Positions 44,425 through 51,614 of a DNA stretch of 64,000 bases are shown here, piece by piece. A program made the position numbers and the translations under genes. Every line of letters begins with the position of its first letter. The stretch's first letter is position 1. Origin of the DNA: JBQLZQ01 sp052168355 (GTDB lineage: Bacteria > Pseudomonadota > Alphaproteobacteria > DSM-16000 > Inquilinaceae). Below the pieces are notes generated by a model that was not told where the DNA came from, did no database searches, and saw only the letters and a program-made list of their open reading frames with translations. The stretch lies in contig JBQLZQ010000054.1 in assembly GCA_052168355.1 (NCBI GenBank), positions 1-64,000 on the forward strand. The letters run 5' to 3'.

Positions 44425-44583
44425 CCTGCCAAAAAAAGACCGCGCCACTAGCGCGGCGCGGCCTAAGTTTAGGGAGGAATCGCCACCAGGCGAGTAACGA
44501 AGGGGACCAACCCTTCGTACCAATTCAGGTTAAAAATAACCGACCTTCAAGGCAAGCTGTCTTTGCGGCTTGCCTGTCTTTTT
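44425..44583 (+). ncRNA. Candidate stand-alone small RNA of about 160 nt, unclassified
   Basis: No open frame of interest, but five hairpins occur one after another: CCGCGC/GCGCGG with a 5-base loop (44440-44456); CGCC/GGCG with loop ACCA (44481-44492); ACGAAGGG/CCCTTCGT with loop GACCAA (44497-44518); GGTTA/TAACC with loop AAAA (44528-44541); and the terminator AGGCAAGC/GCTTGCCT with a T-tract (44550-44583). A promoter-like pair precedes it, and no + strand gene follows, so it is not a leader of a downstream gene. Two SD-like purine tracts (AGGGAGGA near 44471 and the GGGGA of hairpin 3) are single-stranded or in a loop. I cannot match it to 6S RNA, RNase P RNA, tmRNA or SRP RNA. Confidence 0.6.
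44550..44583 (+). terminator. Intrinsic terminator of the small RNA
   Basis: An 8-bp perfect stem, AGGCAAGC (44550-44557) with GCTTGCCT (44568-44575), with a 10-base loop and the tract TGTCTTTTT ending at 44583. This is a canonical rho-independent terminator for + strand transcription. Confidence 0.85.
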
Positions 44584-44587
44584 GCCG

Positions 44588-44608
44588 AAAAATAAGCGTT
44601 TCTGCTTA
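44588..44608 (-). terminator. Intrinsic terminator of the nuo-birA-coaX-rnj-mce-DUF1467 series
   Basis: On the - strand TAAGC (44608-44604) pairs with GCTTA (44597-44593) around a 6-base loop and is followed at once by TTTTT (44592-44588). It lies 96 bases after the DUF1467 stop and faces the + strand terminator of the small RNA, 4 bases away. Confidence 0.65.
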
Positions 44609-44703
44609 CTATCGCGCCAATTGCACTTTCCTGACAGCACAACTGCATATTTATTGACCTCCTTTGTGGCCGCTCACATCGGGATCCGTTGGACTCGAGC
44701 GTG

Positions 44704-44955
44704 TTATTCGATGCCCTGGACCATCTCGCGAAACGAAAACAGGTTGGCTTCGACGGCGGCAAAGATCAGCGCCGACAGGACAAGGGCCAAAACCGTGGTC
44801 ACGGCCAGCTTCAGCCTCATCCGAGGGCGGGTGGGCGCGCCCGGGTCGTTCCCGGCCTCGACCTTCTCGGCGCGGCGGACGCCCCACGGCAAGACCGCCT
44901 GCAGCACGATGAACCAGGCGATAACGAACACCAGAATGGTCGTGGTCACGGTCAT
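44704..44955 (-). CDS. DUF1467 family small membrane protein
   Basis: An 83-residue protein with two predicted membrane helices, at about residues 6-25 (ILVFVIAWFIVLQAVLPWG) and 49-70, joined by a charged loop rich in Arg, Pro and Glu. This is the DUF1467 family, found in alphaproteobacteria, often next to mce and proS; its function is unknown. The conserved VLPWGVRRAEK segment follows the first helix. It starts 6 bases after the mce stop and is the last gene before a terminator. Confidence 0.9.
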   Translation of the reverse strand: MTVTTTILVFVIAWFIVLQAVLPWGVRRAEKVEAGNDPGAPTRPRMRLKLAVTTVLALVLSALIFAAVEANLFSFREMVQGIE

Positions 44956-44961
44956 GGCCGG

Positions 44962-45366
44962 CTATTCCTGCTCCAGCTCGACCAGGGTTCCGGCCATGTC
45001 CTTGGGGTGCAGGAACAGGACCGGTTTGCCATGGGCGCCAATTTTCGGTTGTCCGTCGCCCAGCACGCGCAGGCCCGCGGCCGACGCGGCCTCGCGCGCG
45101 GCGCCGATATCCGGCACCTCGAGACAGAGATGATGCATGCCGCCGTCCGGGTTGCGGTCCAGGAACCGGGCGATGGGCGAGGCTTCGCCCAGGGGGGCGA
45201 GCAGCTCGATCCTAGTGTTTCCCAACTCGACAAAGACGGTGGTCACGCCGTGCTCCGGCTGGTCGACCGCATCGGACACGGTTGCACCCAACGCATCGCG
45301 ATAAAGACGCGTCGCCGCCTCCAGATCCGTCACCGCGATCGCGACATGGTTCAGCCTGCCGATCAT
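44962..45366 (-). CDS. mce: Methylmalonyl-CoA epimerase
   Basis: Interconverts the two stereoisomers of methylmalonyl-CoA on the propionyl-CoA to succinyl-CoA route. The 134-residue VOC-fold protein shows the metal ligand His in RLNHVAIAVTDLE, then EHGVTTVFVELGNTRIELL and HHLCLEVPDI, and ends HPKDMAGTLVELEQE. It begins with ATG 45366, 41 bases downstream of rnj. The neighbouring rnj-mce-DUF1467 arrangement is common in alphaproteobacteria. Confidence 0.95.
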   Translation of the reverse strand: MIGRLNHVAIAVTDLEAATRLYRDALGATVSDAVDQPEHGVTTVFVELGNTRIELLAPLGEASPIARFLDRNPDGGMHHLCLEVPDIGAAREAASAAGLRVLGDGQPKIGAHGKPVLFLHPKDMAGTLVELEQE

Positions 45367-45407
45367 GGGTCCTGCCCCGCTCCCATTTCCTTCTCGGCCT
45401 CTGTCAC

Positions 45408-47072
45408 CTACACACGCACGATATGAACGGTCGTCACGGGCCGCTTGCCATGCCAGGACCGGATGGCCTTGCGCACCGCGCGGCGGGCCGCCTCGCGCAC
45501 CGCCTCGTCGTCGTAGCGCTGGGGTTTCGACAATCGCCCCACCGCGTCCCGCACCTCGTCGGAAACATCGGCCTGAGCATCGTCCAAATCGGCCTCGTCT
45601 TCCAGACCCAACAGGGCGACCTGCGGCGATCCGGCCAGCCGCCCGTGGCCGTCCAGGATCACGGTCGCCAGGGCGGCACCGTTGTGGGTCATCTGGTTGC
45701 GCCCTCGGATGGCGCCGCTGTCCAACCGGATCAGCCGGTGCCCGTCGCGGGCCAGGCGCCCGGACATGACCTCTCCCACGGTTTCCGCCGGCCCGGGCGC
45801 CAGGCGTATGACCGCGCCGTCGTGGGGAATCACCACTTCGGGCACCTGGCAGGCGCGGGCCAGCTGGGCATGGGCCCGCAGATGGCGCGCCTCGCCATGG
45901 ACCGGTATCGAGATACGCGGCCGCAGCCACTGGTACAGATCGGTCAGATCGTCCTGACCGGGGTGCCCGGATACATGGATCGGCGCGTCGTCGGGCGTCA
46001 CCAACTTAACCCCGCTCTCGACCAGCTGGTTCTGCACCCGGATGATCGCCTTTTCGTTGCCGGGGATCTCCCGCGCCGAGAAAAAGACGGTGTCGTCGCG
46101 GTCCAGCACGATGTTGGGATGGTCGCCGCGGGCGATCCGGGACAGGGCCGATCGCGGCTCCCCCTGGCTGCCGGTGCAGATCATGACGATTTTGTCGCGC
46201 GGCAGAAAACCGGCATCGGCTTCCGTCACGAACGGCTCCGGCGGGTTCAGGTACCCCGTCTCCCGCGCCGCCTCGTGGATGCGCCACAGCGACCGGCCGA
46301 TCAAGGCGCAGTGCCGGCCGTTGGCGTGCGCCGCCTCGGCGACGGAGTGCAGCCGCGCCACGTTGGTCGAGAAGCAGGTGACCGCGACGCGGTTCTTCTC
46401 CTTGGCGATGGCCGCCGTCAGGGCGACGCGGACATCCGCCTCGGACCCGGTCCGGCCGGGCTCCAGGGCGTTGGTGCTGTCGCACACCAGGGCCAGCACG
46501 CCTTCCCGCCCGACCCGTTGCAGCGCGGCGATGTCGGTGGGTTCGCCCACCAGCGGCTGCGGATCCAGCTTCCAGTCCCCGGAATGCACGACCACGCCGT
46601 GCCGCGTGCGGATGACCAGGGCATTCGGCTCGGGGATCGAATGGGTCATGGTGATGTATTCGAGCCCGAACGGCCCCAGATCGAACCGCCCGGACAGAGG
46701 GATCTCCACGATCTTCACCTGGTCGGCGAAATCGGTCTCCGCCAGTTTGCGGCGCAGGAATGCCGCGGTGAAGGGCGTCGCGTAGATCGGACACTCCAAC
46801 CGCTGCCACAGATAGGGGATCGCGCCGAAATGATCCTCGTGGCCGTGGGTCAGGACCAGTCCGACCAGATCGTCCTTCCGGTCTTCGATAAAGGCGGGAT
46901 CGGGCATCACGATGTCGATCCCAGGCATGGTGTCGTCGCCGAAACTGATGCCGAAGTCGACCATCAGCCACTTGCCGTCCAGGCCATAGAGGCTGAGATT
47001 CATGCCGATTTCGCCGGTTCCGCCGAGCGGCACGAAGCAAAGGGCGTCGTCCGCCCCGTTCATTGATGTCAT
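45408..47072 (-). CDS. rnj: Ribonuclease J
   Basis: Metallo-beta-lactamase/beta-CASP ribonuclease with 5'-exonuclease and endonuclease activity, used in RNA decay and maturation. The 554-residue protein has the metal motif THGHEDH (His76, His78, Asp80, His81), VHSGDWK, the beta-CASP domain with CDSTNALEPGRTGSE, and SGHPGQDDL and IPVHGEARHL near the active site, plus a C-terminal dimerisation domain. ATG 47072 overlaps the coaX stop (ATGA); ATG 47063 is an alternative. Length is normal. Confidence 0.96.
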   Translation of the reverse strand: MTSMNGADDALCFVPLGGTGEIGMNLSLYGLDGKWLMVDFGISFGDDTMPGIDIVMPDPAFIEDRKDDLVGLVLTHGHEDHFGAIPYLWQRLECPIYATPFTAAFLRRKLAETDFADQVKIVEIPLSGRFDLGPFGLEYITMTHSIPEPNALVIRTRHGVVVHSGDWKLDPQPLVGEPTDIAALQRVGREGVLALVCDSTNALEPGRTGSEADVRVALTAAIAKEKNRVAVTCFSTNVARLHSVAEAAHANGRHCALIGRSLWRIHEAARETGYLNPPEPFVTEADAGFLPRDKIVMICTGSQGEPRSALSRIARGDHPNIVLDRDDTVFFSAREIPGNEKAIIRVQNQLVESGVKLVTPDDAPIHVSGHPGQDDLTDLYQWLRPRISIPVHGEARHLRAHAQLARACQVPEVVIPHDGAVIRLAPGPAETVGEVMSGRLARDGHRLIRLDSGAIRGRNQMTHNGAALATVILDGHGRLAGSPQVALLGLEDEADLDDAQADVSDEVRDAVGRLSKPQRYDDEAVREAARRAVRKAIRSWHGKRPVTTVHIVRV

Positions 47073-47842
47073 GAGGTGTGATTGCGCCGAAAAATGAGAA
47101 GGAGACCGCGGAGCGTAATGTCCGGATCGGTGTGGTGGATCATATCGGTGGCCGCGGCGAAATTGTCCACCACGCCCCCGGTGGCGATCACCGTCATGGG
47201 CGACCCGTACTCCTCCATGATGCGGCGCAAGAGCCCCTCGATCAGCCCGACATAGCCCCAGAAGATGCCCGACTTCATGGCCCCCACGGTGCCCTTGCCG
47301 ATCACCCGGTCGGGCCGGACGATGTCGACCTTCGGCAGCTTGGCGGCGTTGCGGTGCAGGGCGTCGAGCGAGGCGGCCGGGCCGGGCGCGATGACGCCGC
47401 CGCAATAATGGCCGTCGCCGTCGACGATATCGAAGGTGGTGGCGGTGCCGATATCGACGACGATCAGCGGCGGCGGATAGACGGCCCGTGCCGACACCAC
47501 GTTGACCAGCCGGTCGGAGCCGACCTCTGCCGGGTTGTCGATCCGCACCTCAACCCCCAGATCGACGCCCGGCGCGCCCACGACCATGGGGTCGCACCCG
47601 AAATGCTCGCGGCACAGGATCAGCAGGTTGAAGGTTGCGGCGGGCACCACGCTGGCCAGGATGGCATGGTGAATGGCGCCCGGATCGAGGCCGCGCATCT
47701 TCATCAGGGCGATCAGCCAGACGGCGTAATCGTCGCCGGTACGCCGCCCGTCGGTGGCCATGCGCCACATCCCCTGCTTGCGGTCGCCGTCATAGACCGC
47801 AAAGACGATGTTGGTGTTGCCGGCGTCGATGGCGAGCAGCAT
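47069..47842 (-). CDS. coaX: Type III pantothenate kinase
   Basis: First enzyme of coenzyme A synthesis, phosphorylating pantothenate. The 257-residue protein belongs to the ASKHA fold: MLLAIDAGNTNIVFAVYDG with Asp6 near the phosphate site, SDRLVNVVSA, and the VVDIGTATTFDIVD motif, ending with VIATGGVV. ATG 47842 overlaps the birA stop (TGATG), and its own stop overlaps the rnj start. birA-coaX-rnj after nuoN is standard synteny in this group. Confidence 0.96.
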   Translation of the reverse strand: MLLAIDAGNTNIVFAVYDGDRKQGMWRMATDGRRTGDDYAVWLIALMKMRGLDPGAIHHAILASVVPAATFNLLILCREHFGCDPMVVGAPGVDLGVEVRIDNPAEVGSDRLVNVVSARAVYPPPLIVVDIGTATTFDIVDGDGHYCGGVIAPGPAASLDALHRNAAKLPKVDIVRPDRVIGKGTVGAMKSGIFWGYVGLIEGLLRRIMEEYGSPMTVIATGGVVDNFAAATDMIHHTDPDITLRGLLLIFRRNHTS

Positions 47843-48612
47843 CACGCACCCCCGAAAAAAACGTCGCCGGCGACGATATGCTGCCGCGACCCGTCGGCCA
47901 GCCCCAGGATCAGAGCGCCGTTTCGATCGATACCGTCGAAACGGCCGGCTCTGGTTTCCGTGTCGAGACGCACCAGGATCGGCTGGCCGACGCCCGCCGC
48001 CCGATCCAGCCAGGCGGCCCGGATCGGACCGAACCCCTCGTCCCGCCAGCGGGTCAGCCAAGTGTCGAGCGCGGCCAGATAGGCCGTCAGCAGTGCATCG
48101 ACCGTCAGATCACGACCAGCGGCCGCCAGGGAGACGGCGGGCCGTTCGACGTCGTCCGGATGATGGGCGATGTTGACGCCAACACCGGCCACCACCCAAT
48201 CCACCCCTCCATCCGGTGCCAGGGCGGATTCCAGCAATATGCCGGCCAGCTTGGCATCGCCGATAAGCAGATCGTTCGGCCATTTGAGGCGCACCGGCAA
48301 GTCCGGCGCCAGCCGGGTCAGCGCTTCGGCCATGGCCACCGCGACAACGAAGGAAAGCTGGCCGGCCGCGGCGCCGGCGCACGCCGGCTTGAGGATCACC
48401 GAGGCATGGAGATTCCCAGCCGGCGATACCCACGGGCGACCCCGGCGGCCCCGGCCGGCGCTTTGCCGTTCGGTCACGATCACCGTGCCGTGGGCCGCAT
48501 GGGGGGCGCGGTCCCGCGCCTCCTCGTTGGTGCTGCCGATGGTCGCAAACCGGAGCACCCGCCAGCCGTCCGGAACCGTGATCTCCCGGTCCAGGGCCGG
48601 CGCGGCGCTCAT
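47842..48612 (-). CDS. birA: Biotin-[acetyl-CoA-carboxylase] ligase
   Basis: Attaches biotin to carrier proteins such as AccB. The 256-residue protein contains the catalytic domain only: IGSTNEEARDRA, the biotinyl-AMP loop AGRGRRGRPWVSPAGNLHASV (split by the loop Gly-rich core), LKWPNDLLI and GVGVNIAH, plus a small C-terminal SH3-like domain. There is no N-terminal helix-turn-helix, so it is a monofunctional (class I) ligase and not a repressor of biotin genes. It begins 12 bases after the nuoN stop. Confidence 0.95.
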   Translation of the reverse strand: MSAAPALDREITVPDGWRVLRFATIGSTNEEARDRAPHAAHGTVIVTERQSAGRGRRGRPWVSPAGNLHASVILKPACAGAAAGQLSFVVAVAMAEALTRLAPDLPVRLKWPNDLLIGDAKLAGILLESALAPDGGVDWVVAGVGVNIAHHPDDVERPAVSLAAAGRDLTVDALLTAYLAALDTWLTRWRDEGFGPIRAAWLDRAAGVGQPILVRLDTETRAGRFDGIDRNGALILGLADGSRQHIVAGDVFFGGA

Positions 48613-48624
48613 CGGGCCACGACC

Positions 48625-50067
48625 CTAGCCGGTGAACAGGGAGGCGGCGGCCCGGGTCGCCGCCGCGACGATCGGCGCGGGGAAAACGAAGAACAGCAGG
48701 GTGAACAGCCCCGTCACGGTCAAAATGGCCGCCATGCCGCCGCCGATGGGCCGGTCCAGCGTTTCCAGAGGTTCGTCGAAATACATCAGCTTGACGATGC
48801 GCAGATAGTAGTAAGCCGACACCACGCTGGTCAGGACTCCGATCACCGCCAGCGTGTAGAGCTCGGCCTCGATCGCCGCCAGGAATACATACAGCTTGGC
48901 GAAGAACCCGGCGAGCGGCGGGATACCGGCCATGGAGAACATGAAGATGGCCAGGGCCAGGGCCATCATCGGATGGGTGCGGCTGAGCCCCGAGAGATCG
49001 GAGATGCCCTCGACCATGCGCCCGTTGACCTTCATGCACAGGATGCAGGCGAAGGTGCCGATGTTCATGGCCAGATAGATGACCAGATAGATGGCCACGC
49101 CGCGCACGCCTTCCGGCGTCCCGGCCGCCAGACCGACCAGGGCATAGCCGACATGGCCGATGGACGAATAGGCCATCAGCCGTTTGATGTTGCCCTGGTT
49201 GATGGCGGCGAAGGCGGCCAGCGCCATCGACAGGATGGAGGTGACAATGATGATCTGCTGCCACTGGTTCACCAGATCGCCGAAGGGGCCGATCAGGACG
49301 CGCGTGAACAGGGCCATGGCCGCGATCTTCGGCGCCACCGCGAAGAACGCGGTGACCGGCGTGGGCGCGCCCTCATAGACGTCCGGCGTCCACATATGGA
49401 ACGGCACGGCCGAGATCTTGAAGGCCAGACCGGCGGCGACAAAGGTGATGCCGATGATCAAGCCCACCGGCGGGCTGGCGTCGTTGGCGAACACGGCGGC
49501 CAGGGCCTCGAAGCTGGTCGACCCGGCAAAGCCGTAGACCATGGATGCGCCGTACAGCAGCATGCCCGACGACAGGGCGCCCAGAACGAAGTATTTCAGC
49601 CCGGCCTCCGACGACCGGACCGTCTCGCGCCGAAACGCCGCCACGACATAGAGCGACAGGCTTTGCAGTTCCAACCCGACATAAAGCGAGATCATGTCGT
49701 TGGCGCTGATCATCATCATCATGCCGAGCGTGGCGAACAGGAACAGCACCGGGTATTCCGGCCGGCTCATCTGTTCCCGCTCGATGTAGCCGACCGACAG
49801 CATCACCGCCAGCGACGACCCCAGCAGCACCAGGGTTTTCATGAAGACGGCGAAGCCATCGACGATGAACAGCCCGTTGAAGGTCACATCGGCCTCGGCC
49901 ACGAACCAGACCAACAGGGCCGCCACCGCGAACGAGGCGACCGTCAACGTCGAGACCAGGCGGGTCGAGCCGTCGCCGCGGAACACGCCGATCATCAGCA
50001 GGACCATACCGGCGACGGCCAGGAAGATTTCCGGCAGGGCCGGCATCAGGTCGGGGAACTCGCCCAT
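48625..50067 (-). CDS. nuoN: NADH-quinone oxidoreductase subunit N
   Basis: Antiporter-like membrane subunit of complex I involved in proton pumping. The 480-residue protein has about 14 membrane helices, with the conserved YFVLGALSSGMLLYGASMVYG region (helix 5, containing the conserved Lys-Tyr entry), AFKISAVPFHMWTPDVYEGAP and the MAYSSIGHVGYAL segment. ATG 50067 (MGEFPDLMP) is chosen; further upstream codons overlap the nuoM end region. It is the last gene of the complex I set; birA follows by 12 bases. Confidence 0.96.
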   Translation of the reverse strand: MGEFPDLMPALPEIFLAVAGMVLLMIGVFRGDGSTRLVSTLTVASFAVAALLVWFVAEADVTFNGLFIVDGFAVFMKTLVLLGSSLAVMLSVGYIEREQMSRPEYPVLFLFATLGMMMMISANDMISLYVGLELQSLSLYVVAAFRRETVRSSEAGLKYFVLGALSSGMLLYGASMVYGFAGSTSFEALAAVFANDASPPVGLIIGITFVAAGLAFKISAVPFHMWTPDVYEGAPTPVTAFFAVAPKIAAMALFTRVLIGPFGDLVNQWQQIIIVTSILSMALAAFAAINQGNIKRLMAYSSIGHVGYALVGLAAGTPEGVRGVAIYLVIYLAMNIGTFACILCMKVNGRMVEGISDLSGLSRTHPMMALALAIFMFSMAGIPPLAGFFAKLYVFLAAIEAELYTLAVIGVLTSVVSAYYYLRIVKLMYFDEPLETLDRPIGGGMAAILTVTGLFTLLFFVFPAPIVAAATRAAASLFTG

Positions 50068-50077
50068 GTCGCTTCCC

Positions 50078-51598
50078 CTAACGACCGGCGATGGCAGGGG
50101 CATCGGCCCGCGCCAGCGCCAGCTGGTAGTTGTCAATGAGATTGTCCACGGAGACGGCCATGACGTCGATGAAGCTGGACGGGTACAGACCCATCCAGAA
50201 CACCAGCAGGATCAGCGGCGCGAACACCGCCACCTCCCGCGGCCGCAGATCGGTCAACGCCTTGAGATCCTCTTTCTCCAGGGGGCCAAAAACGACGCGC
50301 CGATACAGCCACAGCATGTAGGCGGCTCCCAGGACGATACCGGTGGACCCCAGAACGCCGACCCAGGTGTTGACCTGGAAGGCGCCGACCAGGCTCAGGA
50401 ACTCGCCTACGAAGCCGCTGGTACCGGGCAGACCGACCGACGCCAGGGTGAAGATCATAAAGGCGAAGGCGTATTTGGGCATGTTGTTGACCAGCCCGCC
50501 ATAGCGGTCGATACGCCGTGTGTGCAGCCGGTCGTAGACGACGCCGACGCACAGGAACAGGGCCGCCGACACGATACCGTGGCTGAGCATCTGGTAGATC
50601 GACCCCTGGATGCCCTGCACCGTCAGGGTGAACATGCCGATTGTGACCACCCCCATATGGGCGATGGAGGAATAGGCGATCAGCTTCTTCATGTCCTCCT
50701 GAGCCAGCGCCACCAGGGACGTGTAGATGATGGCGACGACGCTGAGCGCATAGACCAGCGGCGTGAAGAAGTCCGTCGCCTCGGGCAGCATGGGGATGGA
50801 AAAGCGCAGGAACCCGTAGCCGCCCATCTTGAGCAACACGCCGGCCAGGATCACCGACCCCGCCGTCGGCGCCTCGACATGGGCGTCGGGCAGCCAGGTG
50901 TGGACCGGCCACATCGGCACCTTGACGGCGAACGAGGCGAACAGCGCCAGCCACAGCCAGATCTGCATGCCGTAGGGGAAGTCGGTCGCCAGCAGGGTGG
51001 GAATATCGGTGGTGCCGGCCTGCAGGTACATGGCCAGCAGCGCCAGCAGCATCAGCACCGACCCCAGCAGGGTGAACAGGAAGAATTTGAAGGCGGCGTA
51101 GACCCGCCGCTCGCTGCCGCCCCAGATGCCGATGATGACGAACATCGGGATCAGCACGCCTTCGAAAAAGACGTAGAACAGCACATAGTCGAGGGCGCAA
51201 AACATCCCGACCATCATGGTTTCCAGGATCAGGAAGGAGATCATGTACTCCTTCACCCGATCGCGGATGCTGTCCCAGCTGGCCAGGATACAGATCGGCA
51301 TCAGCAGGGTCGACAGCAGCACGAACATCATCGAGATGCCGTCGACGCCCATCTGATAGGAAATGCCGAGTTCGGGAAACCACTCGATCTGCTCGACGAA
51401 CTGGAAGTCGGCCGTGCCCCGGTCGAACCCGAACCACAGATACAGCGACAGGCCGAAGGTGATGACCGTAGTCCACAAGGCCGTCCAGCGAGAATTGCGG
51501 GCCACGACCTCCTTGGGGCCGCGCGCCAGCAGGAACAGCAACAGCGCTCCGAACAGCGGCAGAAAGGTGATCAGGGAAAGGATGGGAAGAGTGGCCAT
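50078..51598 (-). CDS. nuoM: NADH-quinone oxidoreductase subunit M
   Basis: Second antiporter-like proton-pumping subunit. The 506-residue protein has about 14 membrane helices and the typical features: the conserved Glu in FYVFFEGVLIPMFVIIG (near residue 144), FAVKVPMWPVHTWLPDAHVEAPT, KLIAYSSIAHMG and a C-terminal GLYPSSF end. It begins 16 bases after the nuoL stop and ends 10 bases before nuoN. Nothing unusual is seen. Confidence 0.97.
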   Translation of the reverse strand: MATLPILSLITFLPLFGALLLFLLARGPKEVVARNSRWTALWTTVITFGLSLYLWFGFDRGTADFQFVEQIEWFPELGISYQMGVDGISMMFVLLSTLLMPICILASWDSIRDRVKEYMISFLILETMMVGMFCALDYVLFYVFFEGVLIPMFVIIGIWGGSERRVYAAFKFFLFTLLGSVLMLLALLAMYLQAGTTDIPTLLATDFPYGMQIWLWLALFASFAVKVPMWPVHTWLPDAHVEAPTAGSVILAGVLLKMGGYGFLRFSIPMLPEATDFFTPLVYALSVVAIIYTSLVALAQEDMKKLIAYSSIAHMGVVTIGMFTLTVQGIQGSIYQMLSHGIVSAALFLCVGVVYDRLHTRRIDRYGGLVNNMPKYAFAFMIFTLASVGLPGTSGFVGEFLSLVGAFQVNTWVGVLGSTGIVLGAAYMLWLYRRVVFGPLEKEDLKALTDLRPREVAVFAPLILLVFWMGLYPSSFIDVMAVSVDNLIDNYQLALARADAPAIAGR

Positions 51599-51614
51599 GG
51601 GGGAGTCCGGATCC

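Noticed and set aside
44425..44583. Identification of the small RNA as RNase P RNA, tmRNA, 6S or SRP RNA
   Set aside because: The conserved cores of those RNAs are absent and the serial short-hairpin layout differs from all of them.
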